Source: Clostridioides difficile ATCC 9689 = DSM 1296 (GTDB lineage Bacteria; Bacillota; Clostridia; Peptostreptococcales; Peptostreptococcaceae). From it: DNA of 64,000 nucleotides. The position numbers and the translations under genes were made by a program. Location: the NCBI RefSeq assembly GCF_001077535.1, contig NZ_CP011968.1:3224001-3288000 (forward strand), in the 5' to 3' direction. The stretch's first letter is position 1, and each line of letters opens with the position of its first letter. Under the pieces are notes generated by a model. That model saw only the letters and a list, made by a program, of their open reading frames with translations. It did not search any database and had not been told where the DNA came from. Positions 1 to 8,468 of this stretch are shown here, one piece after another.

Positions 1-648
1 GATTAGAGTACCTATTCCACCATCACTAAATACCATAAATTGACCTGAACTTGCCAACACTGGTAAATAAGTTTTTTCTCCATTCTTTTCTATAACTTCC
101 TTACCTAACTTTGTAGCTTTTTCATCATACTTCTGTAGCCAACTTTTAGCTTCTTCTTCTTTGTCAAATAACTTTGAAACATCAGTTAACTTGCTTCTCC
201 AGTCATTTGCATAATCTTTCATCATAACTACAGGAGCTATTTCTTTTAATTGGTCATATATTTTTTCTTGTCTTTGACTCATTATTATTAAATCAGGATT
301 TACTTCTAATATAGCTTCCATATCCATAGTATCCATCATTGAGTGCCCAACTATCTTTACACCTTTAAGCTCTTCTCTTATGTAACTTGGTAATTTATCA
401 GTTTCATATGAGTCTACATTTGCTGTTGCAACAGGCTTATAACCTGCTAATAATAGTTCTTCACTACTTCCTGATATATCAACTATTTTTTTAGGATTTG
501 ATGGTATCTTAACCTCTCCTTTAACAGATTGTACAACTCTTGTCTCTGATTTATCTTTATCCTCTGTATTCTTATCTGAACATGCTGTAACAAGTACTAA
601 TGTAGTTATAATAGATATAAATATTGCAAGTGATTTTATTTTTTTCAT
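1..648 (-). CDS. Iron-siderophore ABC transporter substrate-binding lipoprotein (partial)
   Basis: Surface lipoprotein that would capture an Fe(III)-siderophore and hand it to an ABC permease. I see 216 codons from the ATG at 648 running off the left edge without a stop, so the C-terminal part is missing. The N-terminus is a lipoprotein signal: basic MKKIK, a hydrophobic stretch and a V-T-A-C lipobox with Cys23. The mature part reads like the FepB/FhuD (TroA-like fold) family, with a PKKIVDISGSSEELLLAG segment and an EVNPDLIIMSQR segment typical of the N-lobe. A Fur-like box lies just upstream, which supports iron control. The permease and ATPase genes should lie outside the window to the left. 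Which siderophore is bound cannot be told. Confidence 0.85.
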   Translation of the reverse strand, partial: MKKIKSLAIFISIITTLVLVTACSDKNTEDKDKSETRVVQSVKGEVKIPSNPKKIVDISGSSEELLLAGYKPVATANVDSYETDKLPSYIREELKGVKIVGHSMMDTMDMEAILEVNPDLIIMSQRQEKIYDQLKEIAPVVMMKDYANDWRSKLTDVSKLFDKEEEAKSWLQKYDEKATKLGKEVIEKNGEKTYLPVLASSGQFMVFSDGGIGTLI

Positions 649-681
649 GATTACTTCTCCTACTTGTTTATTATACTTACA

Positions 682-696
682 TGATATTGATTATCA
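682..696. promoter_or_regulatory. Fur-like box
   Basis: TGATATTGATTATCA matches the 7-1-7 Fur core TGATAAT-N-ATTATCA at 13 of 14 non-central positions. It lies 34-48 bp upstream of the siderophore-binding lipoprotein start, where it could cover the promoter. Fur binding is inferred, not shown. Confidence 0.7.
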
Positions 697-917
697 TAAG
701 CACATATTTATTATAGCATTTTTCTATTTTTAGTCAATATTATTTTGTAAAAGGATAAAAATTCCTAATTAATCTTAATTATATATAGCTTAGATAAGGT
801 TTTCTTATATTAAACAGTATTTTTTTAAAGAATTGGACACAAATACAATGACTTTTCAGTTAAACAATGATAAAATGCAATTTATAGATAATGAATTTAG
901 TAAGGAGGATTCAAAAC

Positions 918-1382
918 ATGGTACATTTAGTATATTGTGATAATGCAGGAAAAAAAGGAGAAAAGGTCTTAGATAAAATCTTGGCTGGAACAAAAACAAT
1001 GGTTATTAGAGGTGCTGCTGGTAGAAAAATACCACATAGTAGAGTATTTGAAGATGAGTTACTTTATTTTATGGAAAAAGGAACTGCAAAAATATCTGCA
1101 AAAGCCACTGTTAAAAAGGTAGAAAACTATGTTAAATTAACAGAAGATGAAATTTCTAAAATTTTAAATGAAAATCAACCAAAATTAAATTTATCTGAAA
1201 AGCAAAAAGTTCGTTGGCATAAAAAATGTTTATGCTTAGTTGAATTTGAAAATGTTGAAGAAATAACACCTCTTGATTTTGACCATCAAGGAAATATGGA
1301 TGATTGGCTTATTGTTGAAAAAATTGAAGATGTAGTTGTTGGTACTAGTATACCTTACAATTATGAGAAGTCTAAATTCTAA
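918..1382 (+). CDS. Small ASCH/PUA-like domain protein
   Basis: Predicted soluble protein of 154 aa. The start at 918 is chosen over the in-frame ATG at 891 because AAGGAGG lies 9 bp upstream of it. The segment LDKILAGTKTMVIRGAAGRK followed by a short helix and a beta-rich AKISAKATVKKVENY stretch looks like ASCH domains, which are PUA-related folds linked to RNA or nucleic-acid binding. There are no membrane segments and no signal peptide. It stands alone on the plus strand between the iron lipoprotein and the chitobiose operon, with a terminator directly after it. The ASCH assignment is a guess from pattern only; calling it hypothetical would also be fair. Confidence 0.6.
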   Translation: MVHLVYCDNAGKKGEKVLDKILAGTKTMVIRGAAGRKIPHSRVFEDELLYFMEKGTAKISAKATVKKVENYVKLTEDEISKILNENQPKLNLSEKQKVRWHKKCLCLVEFENVEEITPLDFDHQGNMDDWLIVEKIEDVVVGTSIPYNYEKSKF

Positions 1383-1426
1383 AGTATCAATAACATAATA
1401 CTATATTGCTAAACTCTACTTAAATA

Positions 1427-1478
1427 AAAAAAGAGTGCATTTAATAATTATAAAAATTATTTTTATACACTCTTTTTT
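1427..1478. terminator. Bidirectional rho-independent terminator
   Basis: AAAAAAGAGTG at 1427-1437 pairs with CACTCTTTTTT at 1468-1478, giving A/T tails on both sides. It serves the plus-strand gene ending at 1382 and the minus-strand PTS operon ending at 1494. Confidence 0.8.
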
Positions 1479-1493
1479 AATAATAAATTTAAA

Positions 1494-1811
1494 TTACTTA
1501 CTTTCTAATCTTTCATATACATCTATAAATTCTTCTGCTAATTGTTGAAAATTCATAGCTGTCATTAAATGGTCTTGTGCATGAATAAGTATAACACTTA
1601 TTTCAGTTTTATTACCATTAGCTTCATTTTGTATCAATTCTGTTTGGAATTTATGAGCTTTATGAATTGATTCTTTCGACTTTTCAATACATTCTCTAGC
1701 TTTATCTATATTCCCGCTCTTTGCTTCTTTTATTGCTTCAAATGCTAGCCCTTTCGCATCACCTGCAAATCCAATTATTCCAAAAGATATCTCTATCATC
1801 TTCTCATCCAT
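1494..1811 (-). CDS. PTS lactose/cellobiose-family EIIA (chitobiose)
   Basis: Cytosolic phosphocarrier of 105 aa that would pass phosphate from HPr to the EIIB protein of the same operon. Length and helical pattern fit the LacA/CelC/ChbA family. The HAQDH motif at residues 77-81, followed by LMTAM, is the family's phospho-histidine region. AGGAGG precedes the ATG. It is the last gene of the operon, 12 nt after the ChbG-like gene, and the terminator follows. The deacetylase and GH4 enzyme next to it argue for chitobiose rather than plain cellobiose; the sugar is inferred from context only. Confidence 0.9.
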   Translation of the reverse strand: MDEKMIEISFGIIGFAGDAKGLAFEAIKEAKSGNIDKARECIEKSKESIHKAHKFQTELIQNEANGNKTEISVILIHAQDHLMTAMNFQQLAEEFIDVYERLESK

Positions 1812-1823
1812 TTATTCGACCTC

Positions 1824-2555
1824 CTAAATATCTCTATAGCTTGATATGACTAATCCATTCTTTTCTAAAAATTCTTTGACTTTTTTAGATGTAAGTATCT
1901 TGTGCTCTTTCGTTCTATCAATAGCATAAGATGTAGAATTTAAAATATAATCATCTAAAAAAGCTGGGTGAGACATAATATCCACTACATCATACTTCAT
2001 TATTTCGTCTATATTTTTTATAAAATATTCTTCACTTACATTTTCCTTATAAAAACTATCTATTAAAGGAACTACTTTAGAATACTCTAAATTATATTCA
2101 AATCCACCTCTTATCGGAAGATTATACTTGGTTACAATCTTCTCTATTACTGGCTTTAAACTTACTAAAGTATGGATATGATGGTGACTATCTAAATGAG
2201 ATATATCTATTCCAAGCCCTTTTACCCTATCTATTTGAGCACAAAGTTCTCTATAAATCTCATCACAATCCATTTTTTCAATAATTTCGTCTGTAATCCT
2301 CCTAATAAAAAAACCGTCTTTATCAACAATAGTTTTTAAGTTAGATAATAATGGTCTACCACAACTTAAAGTCATATGAACTCCACAATTTAAAGTTTTA
2401 TTTTCTTTAAGTAAGCCTACTCCATGTTCTACCCCAGGCATATTTGCCATCATAGAAGTAGACCTAACTATACCATTATTATGAGCTGAAATTATTCCAT
2501 AGTTCACAGCTTCACAATATCCAAAATCATCTGCATTTATTATAATTTTAGTCAT
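1824..2555 (-). CDS. chbG: ChbG/YdjC-family chito-oligosaccharide deacetylase
   Basis: Metal-dependent deacetylase of 243 aa. In E. coli, ChbG removes one acetyl group from phosphorylated N,N'-diacetylchitobiose so that ChbF can split it. Visible motifs are IINADDFGYC near the N-terminus (the family Asp-Asp), HMTLSCGRPL, and LDSHHHIHT (metal-binding histidines), with HPAFLDDYI near the C-terminus. The length fits the family (about 245-250 aa). It lies 25 nt downstream of the GH4 gene and 12 nt upstream of the EIIA gene, so it is co-transcribed with the PTS. Family assignment is strong; the exact substrate is inferred from the operon. Confidence 0.88.
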   Translation of the reverse strand: MTKIIINADDFGYCEAVNYGIISAHNNGIVRSTSMMANMPGVEHGVGLLKENKTLNCGVHMTLSCGRPLLSNLKTIVDKDGFFIRRITDEIIEKMDCDEIYRELCAQIDRVKGLGIDISHLDSHHHIHTLVSLKPVIEKIVTKYNLPIRGGFEYNLEYSKVVPLIDSFYKENVSEEYFIKNIDEIMKYDVVDIMSHPAFLDDYILNSTSYAIDRTKEHKILTSKKVKEFLEKNGLVISSYRDI

Positions 2556-2580
2556 ACCATAACCTACTTTCTATAGACAA

Positions 2581-3891
2581 CTATCTATTAAATCTAGGAA
2601 GATAATCTTTATGAGCTTCCAACATTTCGTCTAATATAGTTTTTGCTAAGTCATCAGATGGAATCAATGGGTTTGTACAAAGTGCCAAAAGAGCAGATTC
2701 ATAATCGCCATATACAGCTGCTTTAGCTGCCAATACTTCAAATGATTTGATTTGACTTACTAATCCATGCACAGAATCTGGTAAATATCCTATACTTATT
2801 GGTTTTGGACCATTTTTTGTTATTACACTACTTACTTCTACTGCTTGTTCATCTTTAAAATCTCTTATAGAACCCTTGTTTAATGTATTAACTACTTGGA
2901 TATCTTTTTTGTCATTGTATATAGAACTTATTAAATTACAAGCAGCATCACTATAGTAAGCCCCTCCTCTTTTTTCAAGTTGAGGTGGTTTTACATCTAA
3001 TTTTTCATCCTTATATAATTCAAATAATTGTTCTTCCAATTCTTTAACTACTTGACCTCTAGCTTTTCCCTCTTTAAACTCTCTCAACTCATCCTCAAGC
3101 ATTTCTTTAGTTTTATAGTAGTATCTATGATATGGACAAGGTATTGCACCCAAAGATTTTACAAATTCAGCATTAAAATCAATTGCCTTTATATTTTGCA
3201 TACTTATATCTGCTTTGACAAATTTATCAATTGCTTCTTTTGTAACATCTTCTCCATCTAAAGATACATTTAGACCATAAACCATATGATTAAGACCTGC
3301 AAAATCCATACTTATTCTGTCACTTTCTACATTAAATAGTTTGGCAACATCATTTTTTAAATGAATTGGCACGTTGCATAGACCTATATATCTTCTAAAA
3401 TTAGTATATTTGAATACAGCCTCTGTTATTATTCCTGTTGGATTTGTAAAATTCACCATCCATGCATTTGGACATAATTCTTCCACATCTTTTATTATAT
3501 CAAATATAACTGGTATTGTGCGAAGGGCTTTAAATAAACCTCCAGCACCATTAGTTTCCTGCCCCATAACTCCATGAGATAAAGGAATAGTTTCATCTTT
3601 TATTCTCGCATCTAAAAGACCTACTCTAAGTTGTGTTGTCACAAAGTCTGCATCTCTTAGAGCTTCTCTTCTATCTAAAGTAAGATTTATTTTCATATCT
3701 ACTCCAGCTTTTTTTACCATCCTCTTAGCTAGATTTCCAACTATCTCTAATTTTTCTTTTCCAGCTTCTATATCTACAAGCCATAATTCCTTTACAGGTA
3801 ACTCTTCATATCTATTTATAAAACCCTCTACAAGCTCAGGAGTATAACTTGAACCTCCTCCAATTGTAACTATTTTTAGTCCCTTTTTCAT
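2581..3891 (-). CDS. GH4 6-phospho-beta-glycosidase (ChbF/LicH type)
   Basis: NAD+- and metal-dependent glycosidase of 436 aa that splits 6-phospho-disaccharides delivered by the PTS. The N-terminal VTIGGGSSYTPELVEGF is the dinucleotide-binding loop of glycoside hydrolase family 4. GLCNVP (metal-binding Cys) and GLNHMVYG are further family motifs. Most likely it acts on deacetylated chitobiose-6-phosphate, because chbG follows; cellobiose-6-phosphate is the alternative. It sits between the EIIC gene (76 nt upstream) and chbG. A sequence resembling half of the operon operator (CTATACATTT, 3938-3947) lies in the gap before it. Confidence 0.9.
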   Translation of the reverse strand: MKKGLKIVTIGGGSSYTPELVEGFINRYEELPVKELWLVDIEAGKEKLEIVGNLAKRMVKKAGVDMKINLTLDRREALRDADFVTTQLRVGLLDARIKDETIPLSHGVMGQETNGAGGLFKALRTIPVIFDIIKDVEELCPNAWMVNFTNPTGIITEAVFKYTNFRRYIGLCNVPIHLKNDVAKLFNVESDRISMDFAGLNHMVYGLNVSLDGEDVTKEAIDKFVKADISMQNIKAIDFNAEFVKSLGAIPCPYHRYYYKTKEMLEDELREFKEGKARGQVVKELEEQLFELYKDEKLDVKPPQLEKRGGAYYSDAACNLISSIYNDKKDIQVVNTLNKGSIRDFKDEQAVEVSSVITKNGPKPISIGYLPDSVHGLVSQIKSFEVLAAKAAVYGDYESALLALCTNPLIPSDDLAKTILDEMLEAHKDYLPRFNR

Positions 3892-3967
3892 CTCATTATA
3901 CCATCCTTACCTATAATTTAATATACTCTACAAAACCCTATACATTTATTTACCGAAATAAAACTAC

Positions 3968-5281
3968 CTAGTTGTTAATTTTCAATTTATTAGCTTCCAT
4001 TTTTTCAGACGCTATGACAAATGGAATATATATTAATATTGATAATATTAAATTAAATAGTGCTAAAGCTCCACCAGTCCAGTCACCTGTAGCCATTGCT
4101 CCACCTAATATAGGAGGTGTTACCCAAGGTATTTTAGGTAAAATTACTGGTGCTACTAATCCAAAATCTATTGCTAAGTATGATACAGCACTACATATTA
4201 CTGGTGCAAGTACAAATGGAATCATAAATATAGGATTTAAAACTATTGGAAGTCCAAATATCAATGGTTCTCCTATGTTAAATATTGCAGGTGGACCACC
4301 TAATACTATCATCTCTTTACGTCTTCTTCCAGCTATTAATAAAGCTACTATTAATCCCAATACCATTCCAGAACCACCTAAATACACAAATGCATCAAAG
4401 AATGCACCTGCAAGTACATGGTATCCTTCCGTTGCTCCTGCTTGAGCCAAGGCAGCATTTTCTCCACCTAATTTCATAAGTATAGTTTCTGTAAAAGGAA
4501 GTGCTATATTTGCACCATGAAGTCCAACAGTCCAAAGTATATGAATTATAAATGCAATAAGCATTGTAGAACCTAGACTATCAGCTACATTTGATAGTGG
4601 TGCTCCTAAATAAGTATTTAAAATATCTGTTAAGAAACTTCCATTAGAAAGCATTTTTATAAATATTCCTATTACAGTAAATATCATTATAGTTAACATT
4701 CCTGGTATTAACTTTGCAAATGATCTTGAAACTGCTGGTGGAACTCCATCTGGCATTTTTATAGTTAATTTCTTTACCTTAGATAATCTTACAAATATCT
4801 CAGTTGATAATAATCCTATTAATATAGAAGAGAATAAAGCTGCTGTACCTAAGTAGGTTTGTTGTATCATTCCCCATCCTTCAACTACTGTAGTTCCTCC
4901 CTCAGGAACTATTTTACCAATTTGTGGAGCCATTATAAAAAAGATAGATAAAGCTATAAGCCCAGATTGTAACCCATCACTCTCATAAGATTTTGCTAGA
5001 AAATAAGCAACACCTATTACTAAGAATACTGCCATTGTACCTATTGCTCCCCACCAAAGGTCGCCTCCAAATGTGGTCCAGTTTTCTCCAAATATACTTG
5101 CCATCAAATTTTTGTATGCTTCCAATGGTAAGTTATTTATCAATGTTCCCAATGCACCTACCATAGTTATAGGTATCATTACTATAAATGCATCTCTTAC
5201 TGCTACTAAGTGCCTTTGAGCTCCTATTTTAGCAGCTACAGGCACTATATATTTATCCATAAATGACATGAATTTTTCCAT
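3968..5281 (-). CDS. PTS cellobiose/chitobiose-family EIIC permease
   Basis: Membrane permease of 437 aa with about ten hydrophobic segments, the size and layout of the CelB/ChbC group. N-terminal MEKFMSFMDKYIVPVAAKIG and the central GxNIGEPLIFGLPIVLNP-like segment (FNIGEPLIFGLPIVLNPI) are typical of this family. It transports the disaccharide while the separate EIIB protein phosphorylates it. GGAGG lies before the ATG, and the EIIB gene ends 21 nt upstream, so the two are translated from one message. Confidence 0.92.
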   Translation of the reverse strand: MEKFMSFMDKYIVPVAAKIGAQRHLVAVRDAFIVMIPITMVGALGTLINNLPLEAYKNLMASIFGENWTTFGGDLWWGAIGTMAVFLVIGVAYFLAKSYESDGLQSGLIALSIFFIMAPQIGKIVPEGGTTVVEGWGMIQQTYLGTAALFSSILIGLLSTEIFVRLSKVKKLTIKMPDGVPPAVSRSFAKLIPGMLTIMIFTVIGIFIKMLSNGSFLTDILNTYLGAPLSNVADSLGSTMLIAFIIHILWTVGLHGANIALPFTETILMKLGGENAALAQAGATEGYHVLAGAFFDAFVYLGGSGMVLGLIVALLIAGRRRKEMIVLGGPPAIFNIGEPLIFGLPIVLNPIFMIPFVLAPVICSAVSYLAIDFGLVAPVILPKIPWVTPPILGGAMATGDWTGGALALFNLILSILIYIPFVIASEKMEANKLKINN

Positions 5282-5302
5282 TTTACATCCTCCAGTACAA
5301 CT

Positions 5303-5614
5303 TTATTTTGAACTATTTAACTCTACAGCTCTATCTAACACAGCTTTTCCATTACATCTTCCATAATCCATCATATTTATAACTTCTACTGGAATATTAT
5401 ATGGTTTTGCCATTTCAGTTGCTTTTCCTAATACATATCTAACTTGAGGCCCTAAAAGTAAGACATCACAATTTTCTATTTCATTTTTTAAGTTCACTTC
5501 TGATATAGCCCATATTTTTGCTTCTATACCGTTTTCCTTTGCTGCATCCTCCATTTTTGTAACTAATAAACTAGTTGACATTCCTGCTGAACAAGCTAAC
5601 ATTATTTTTATCAT
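5303..5614 (-). CDS. PTS lactose/cellobiose-family EIIB
   Basis: Cytosolic phosphotransfer protein of 103 aa. LACSAGMSTSLLV at residues 6-18 holds the phospho-cysteine Cys8, and the length is standard for CelA/ChbB. It is the first gene of the five-gene operon, with GGAGGGG as ribosome binding site. The roughly 200 bp before it carry two perfect copies of a 16-bp palindrome that probably binds the GntR regulator encoded just upstream. Confidence 0.92.
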   Translation of the reverse strand: MIKIMLACSAGMSTSLLVTKMEDAAKENGIEAKIWAISEVNLKNEIENCDVLLLGPQVRYVLGKATEMAKPYNIPVEVINMMDYGRCNGKAVLDRAVELNSSK

Positions 5615-5729
5615 TTTTTCCCCTCCAAATTAGATTCATTAAATATTTTTTAAGTCATAAGTTTTTTAAACTATACATTTAAAATATGCTTTTCTATTAA
5701 TTTTTTCTTAATGTATATATCTTATTTTT

Positions 5730-5745
5730 AAATGTATATACATTT
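5730..5745. promoter_or_regulatory. Candidate GntR operator, copy 1
   Basis: AAATGTATATACATTT is a perfect 16-bp palindrome in the promoter region of the chitobiose PTS operon. An identical copy starts 39 bp away. It is AT-rich like many UTRA-type GntR sites. Repressor binding is inferred. Confidence 0.65.
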
Positions 5746-5768
5746 AATTCTTGATATTATTATATACC

Positions 5769-5784
5769 AAATGTATATACATTT
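5769..5784. promoter_or_regulatory. Candidate GntR operator, copy 2
   Basis: Second identical 16-bp palindrome AAATGTATATACATTT, between the gntR stop codon and the EIIB gene. With copy 1 it could allow cooperative binding. Confidence 0.65.
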
Positions 5785-5813
5785 CAAGAAAACTTTTTCA
5801 TTTTATTTAAATT

Positions 5814-6518
5814 TTATTCGACAACAGCATTCAAAGTTAATGTATATCCATAGTGATATGTGTGTGAGTACTCAAAAATCTCACTATTTTGTAACTTACA
5901 AATTTGGCTTATATATAAAAGTGGCTCTGGTTCTTCTAATTTTAGATTATCCATACACTCTTCATTCGATATTACAGCTTGTACTTCTCTCTCTGACATG
6001 GCTATCTTGTATCCACACACTTCTTCAACAAAATTATAAAGAGAATTTTCACAATGAGTCTTATTTAAATTTGGAAATAACTTAACTGGCATATAAGTAA
6101 TCATATATGAAACTCTTGCATCATTGGCTAATCTTACTCTTTTTATTTCCCAAACATTTTCTTCTAAACTTATATTCAACTTACTTGATAAATTTTCATC
6201 TGCCTGAACTATTTCAAGAGATACCAATATATTAGATACTTTATAGCCTTTACTTTCCATCTCTTTAGTAAATCCACTTACAGACGATATATTATCATAT
6301 ATATTATTTGCAATAACTATACTACCTACACCTCTTTGTCTAGTTATATAGCCTTCTTTAACTAGATTATTAAGTGCAGACCTTACAGTCATTCTAGTTA
6401 CATTAAATTCTTCACTCAGCTGTTTTTCAGAAGGGATTAAATCCCCTTCTTTCAAACTGTCTGAATTTATTAACTCTCTAACATGATTTTCTATAACTTT
6501 ATAAATTGGCTCTTTCAT
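5814..6518 (-). CDS. GntR-family regulator with UTRA domain, likely repressor of the chitobiose PTS operon
   Basis: DNA-binding regulator of 234 aa. The N-terminal winged helix (about residues 8-75) has LIPSEKQLSEEFNVTRMTVR and a GYITRQRGVGSIV wing, the HutC/GntR signature. The rest (about 90-234) is a UTRA ligand domain, which usually binds a sugar phosphate. It lies directly upstream of, and in the same direction as, the PTS genes. Two 16-bp palindromes follow it and a one-mismatch copy precedes it, so it probably represses both the operon and itself until phosphorylated sugar appears. E. coli uses an AraC-type regulator (ChbR) for the equivalent operon. Confidence 0.88.
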   Translation of the reverse strand: MKEPIYKVIENHVRELINSDSLKEGDLIPSEKQLSEEFNVTRMTVRSALNNLVKEGYITRQRGVGSIVIANNIYDNISSVSGFTKEMESKGYKVSNILVSLEIVQADENLSSKLNISLEENVWEIKRVRLANDARVSYMITYMPVKLFPNLNKTHCENSLYNFVEEVCGYKIAMSEREVQAVISNEECMDNLKLEEPEPLLYISQICKLQNSEIFEYSHTYHYGYTLTLNAVVE

Positions 6519-6577
6519 TTAATTCACTCCTTATTAAATCTTTTATATAATAAGATAATTTTATATACAAACAAAGA

Positions 6578-6593
6578 AAATGTCTATACATTT
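6578..6593. promoter_or_regulatory. Candidate GntR autoregulatory operator
   Basis: AAATGTCTATACATTT differs by one base from the two palindromes downstream of gntR and lies about 60 bp upstream of the gntR start. It suggests autoregulation. Confidence 0.55.
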
Positions 6594-6608
6594 AAGATAA
6601 TTTAAATT

Positions 6609-7970
6609 TTATTCAGAAATCTTGTACAACTTTCCGAGTTTTAATAAAGATATAAATAGACTTATCATTAATATACCTTTTAATATACTTGATAAGGTTA
6701 TACTCCACCATACACCATTTAGACCCAACATTTCTGGTCTAGATATAAAGTAAGCCAATGGTACTCTTGCACCAGTCAGTATAGTAATTATAATAGAAGG
6801 TATATAGGTTCTCCCTAATCCTTTGAAAGCTCCTGTTGTTATTATTTCTAAACACATAAAAAATTGAGAATAGCCTAATATTTTAAGATAAACTGCTCCT
6901 TTTTCTATTGCCTCACTTTCATCTATAAAAATAGAAAATATACTCTCTCCTGCAAACACTAATACTAAAGTAGTTATTATACCAAGTACAGAAGATACAG
7001 TTATAGCTATTTTGCAACCTTTATTTATTCTAGAATACTTCTTGGCACCATAATTTTGTCCAACAAAACTGCCTAATGCAACTGATAGCCCTTCAGCCGT
7101 CATCCAGGAAATTGCTTCTATTTGTGAGCCTACTTTTTGTACTGCAACAGCCACAGGCCCCCATGATGCTACTATTACTCCTAATAGCATTGAGAATACT
7201 GTAAACATACCACTTTGTATTGCTATAGGTAATCCCAATTTATACAGAACTTTATAATATTTAGTCTCTATTTCTTTAAATAGTCTTAATTTAAAATATT
7301 CTTCTTTACTTTTAACTATTATATATATAAAACATGTAGTAACTACTATCTGAGCAAATACAGTTGCAATAGCAGCTCCTGCAACACCAAGTTTTGGAGC
7401 AAATCCCCATCCAAAAATTAATATAGGGTCAAGTATAATATTAGTTATTAATCCTACTGTATTAATACGAAAAGGAGTTTTACTATTTCCAAGACCATTG
7501 AAAATTGCAGTAAATACTGGATTAATAAAATAAAATACCATACCTAGAGCTACTATTATCAAATACTGTCTAGACATGGTTATAACTTCTAAGTCTCCTA
7601 ATCTAAAAAAACCTATCAATTGTTTATTAAGTACTATTAAAGAAATTGTATATATTATTGCTAGTATAATATTTATTTCTATTGCTGACTTCATATATGA
7701 TTTAGTAGTGCTTATATTATTTGCACCAATACTTTGTGCTACTTTTATCTCTCCACCTACTTTTGAAATCATAATAAATGCTATTGCAAGCCATGGAAAA
7801 AAACCAGCTGTTCCAACTGCAGCTACTGCTTTACTTCCGGCTTTACCAACCCATATCATATCTATCATGTTATACCCCATCTGTATAAATGAAGTCCCCA
7901 TTATTGGAAGTGATAGCTTAAGTAATTTTTCTGTAATTCTTCCTTCTGTTAAATTAAGTCTGTCTTTCAT
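6609..7970 (-). CDS. MATE-family multidrug/Na+ efflux transporter
   Basis: Integral membrane protein of 453 aa with about twelve hydrophobic segments in two similar halves. The N-terminal LLKLSLPIMGTSFIQMGYNMIDMIWVGKAG segment is the classic MATE start, and GSFVGQNYGAKKYSR in the second half is the matching repeat motif. It would export cationic compounds in exchange for Na+ or H+. It reads in the same direction as gntR but is separated from it by 90 bp holding the gntR operator, so it is probably a separate unit. Substrate unknown. Confidence 0.9.
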   Translation of the reverse strand: MKDRLNLTEGRITEKLLKLSLPIMGTSFIQMGYNMIDMIWVGKAGSKAVAAVGTAGFFPWLAIAFIMISKVGGEIKVAQSIGANNISTTKSYMKSAIEINIILAIIYTISLIVLNKQLIGFFRLGDLEVITMSRQYLIIVALGMVFYFINPVFTAIFNGLGNSKTPFRINTVGLITNIILDPILIFGWGFAPKLGVAGAAIATVFAQIVVTTCFIYIIVKSKEEYFKLRLFKEIETKYYKVLYKLGLPIAIQSGMFTVFSMLLGVIVASWGPVAVAVQKVGSQIEAISWMTAEGLSVALGSFVGQNYGAKKYSRINKGCKIAITVSSVLGIITTLVLVFAGESIFSIFIDESEAIEKGAVYLKILGYSQFFMCLEIITTGAFKGLGRTYIPSIIITILTGARVPLAYFISRPEMLGLNGVWWSITLSSILKGILMISLFISLLKLGKLYKISE

Positions 7971-8013
7971 TTTCCACCTCTTTTATATTAAATTTATTTG
8001 CTTATATAGCTAG

Positions 8014-8468
8014 ATTAATCATTTTATTTGATTGAGTTCACTATCCTTCAATTTATATTATCATATCTCAGGATTGCATCTCAATCATACTTATGTTTAA
8101 GATACAGTATTTTACCTATCTATGATAAAATTAATACTTATGAATATAAATCTAGCCATTTCATCAATACATATTCTAACCCTTAACTTAACTTCAATTA
8201 AGTATACATATCGTAACCAATTAGAATATTTTATACGGTATCTTCCATTAATAAACAACCAATATCAATGATTTATATATAATTTTATTTATACATAAAA
8301 TAGTATACTATAATAATAAAAAAACTATATTTGAATGCTTTAAGCATGTTTACTAATTGTAATTTCCACACAAATTTGATAATATATGAATATATTATGG
8401 TGAAATTTATAGATATATATTAATTATGGGGAGATTGTGGGAGGTTCTTTTCACAAGACATTTAAGCT
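8014..8468. other. Intergenic region before the diguanylate cyclase gene
   Basis: About 455 bp between two divergent genes. No open reading frame of interest was seen. Near its right end a G-rich leader (about 8428-8445) contains GGGAGG inside a small possible hairpin, TTGTG pairing with CACAA (about 8434-8455). No c-di-GMP riboswitch core was recognised. Confidence 0.5.

Noticed and set aside
3972-4445. Plus-strand open frame of 157 codons opposite the EIIC gene
   Set aside because: It mirrors the coding bias of the permease gene, has no binding site and encodes no recognisable protein.
8272-8468. c-di-GMP riboswitch before the GGDEF gene
   Set aside because: No conserved riboswitch core or paired tetraloop-receptor segments could be found; only a small hairpin is visible.
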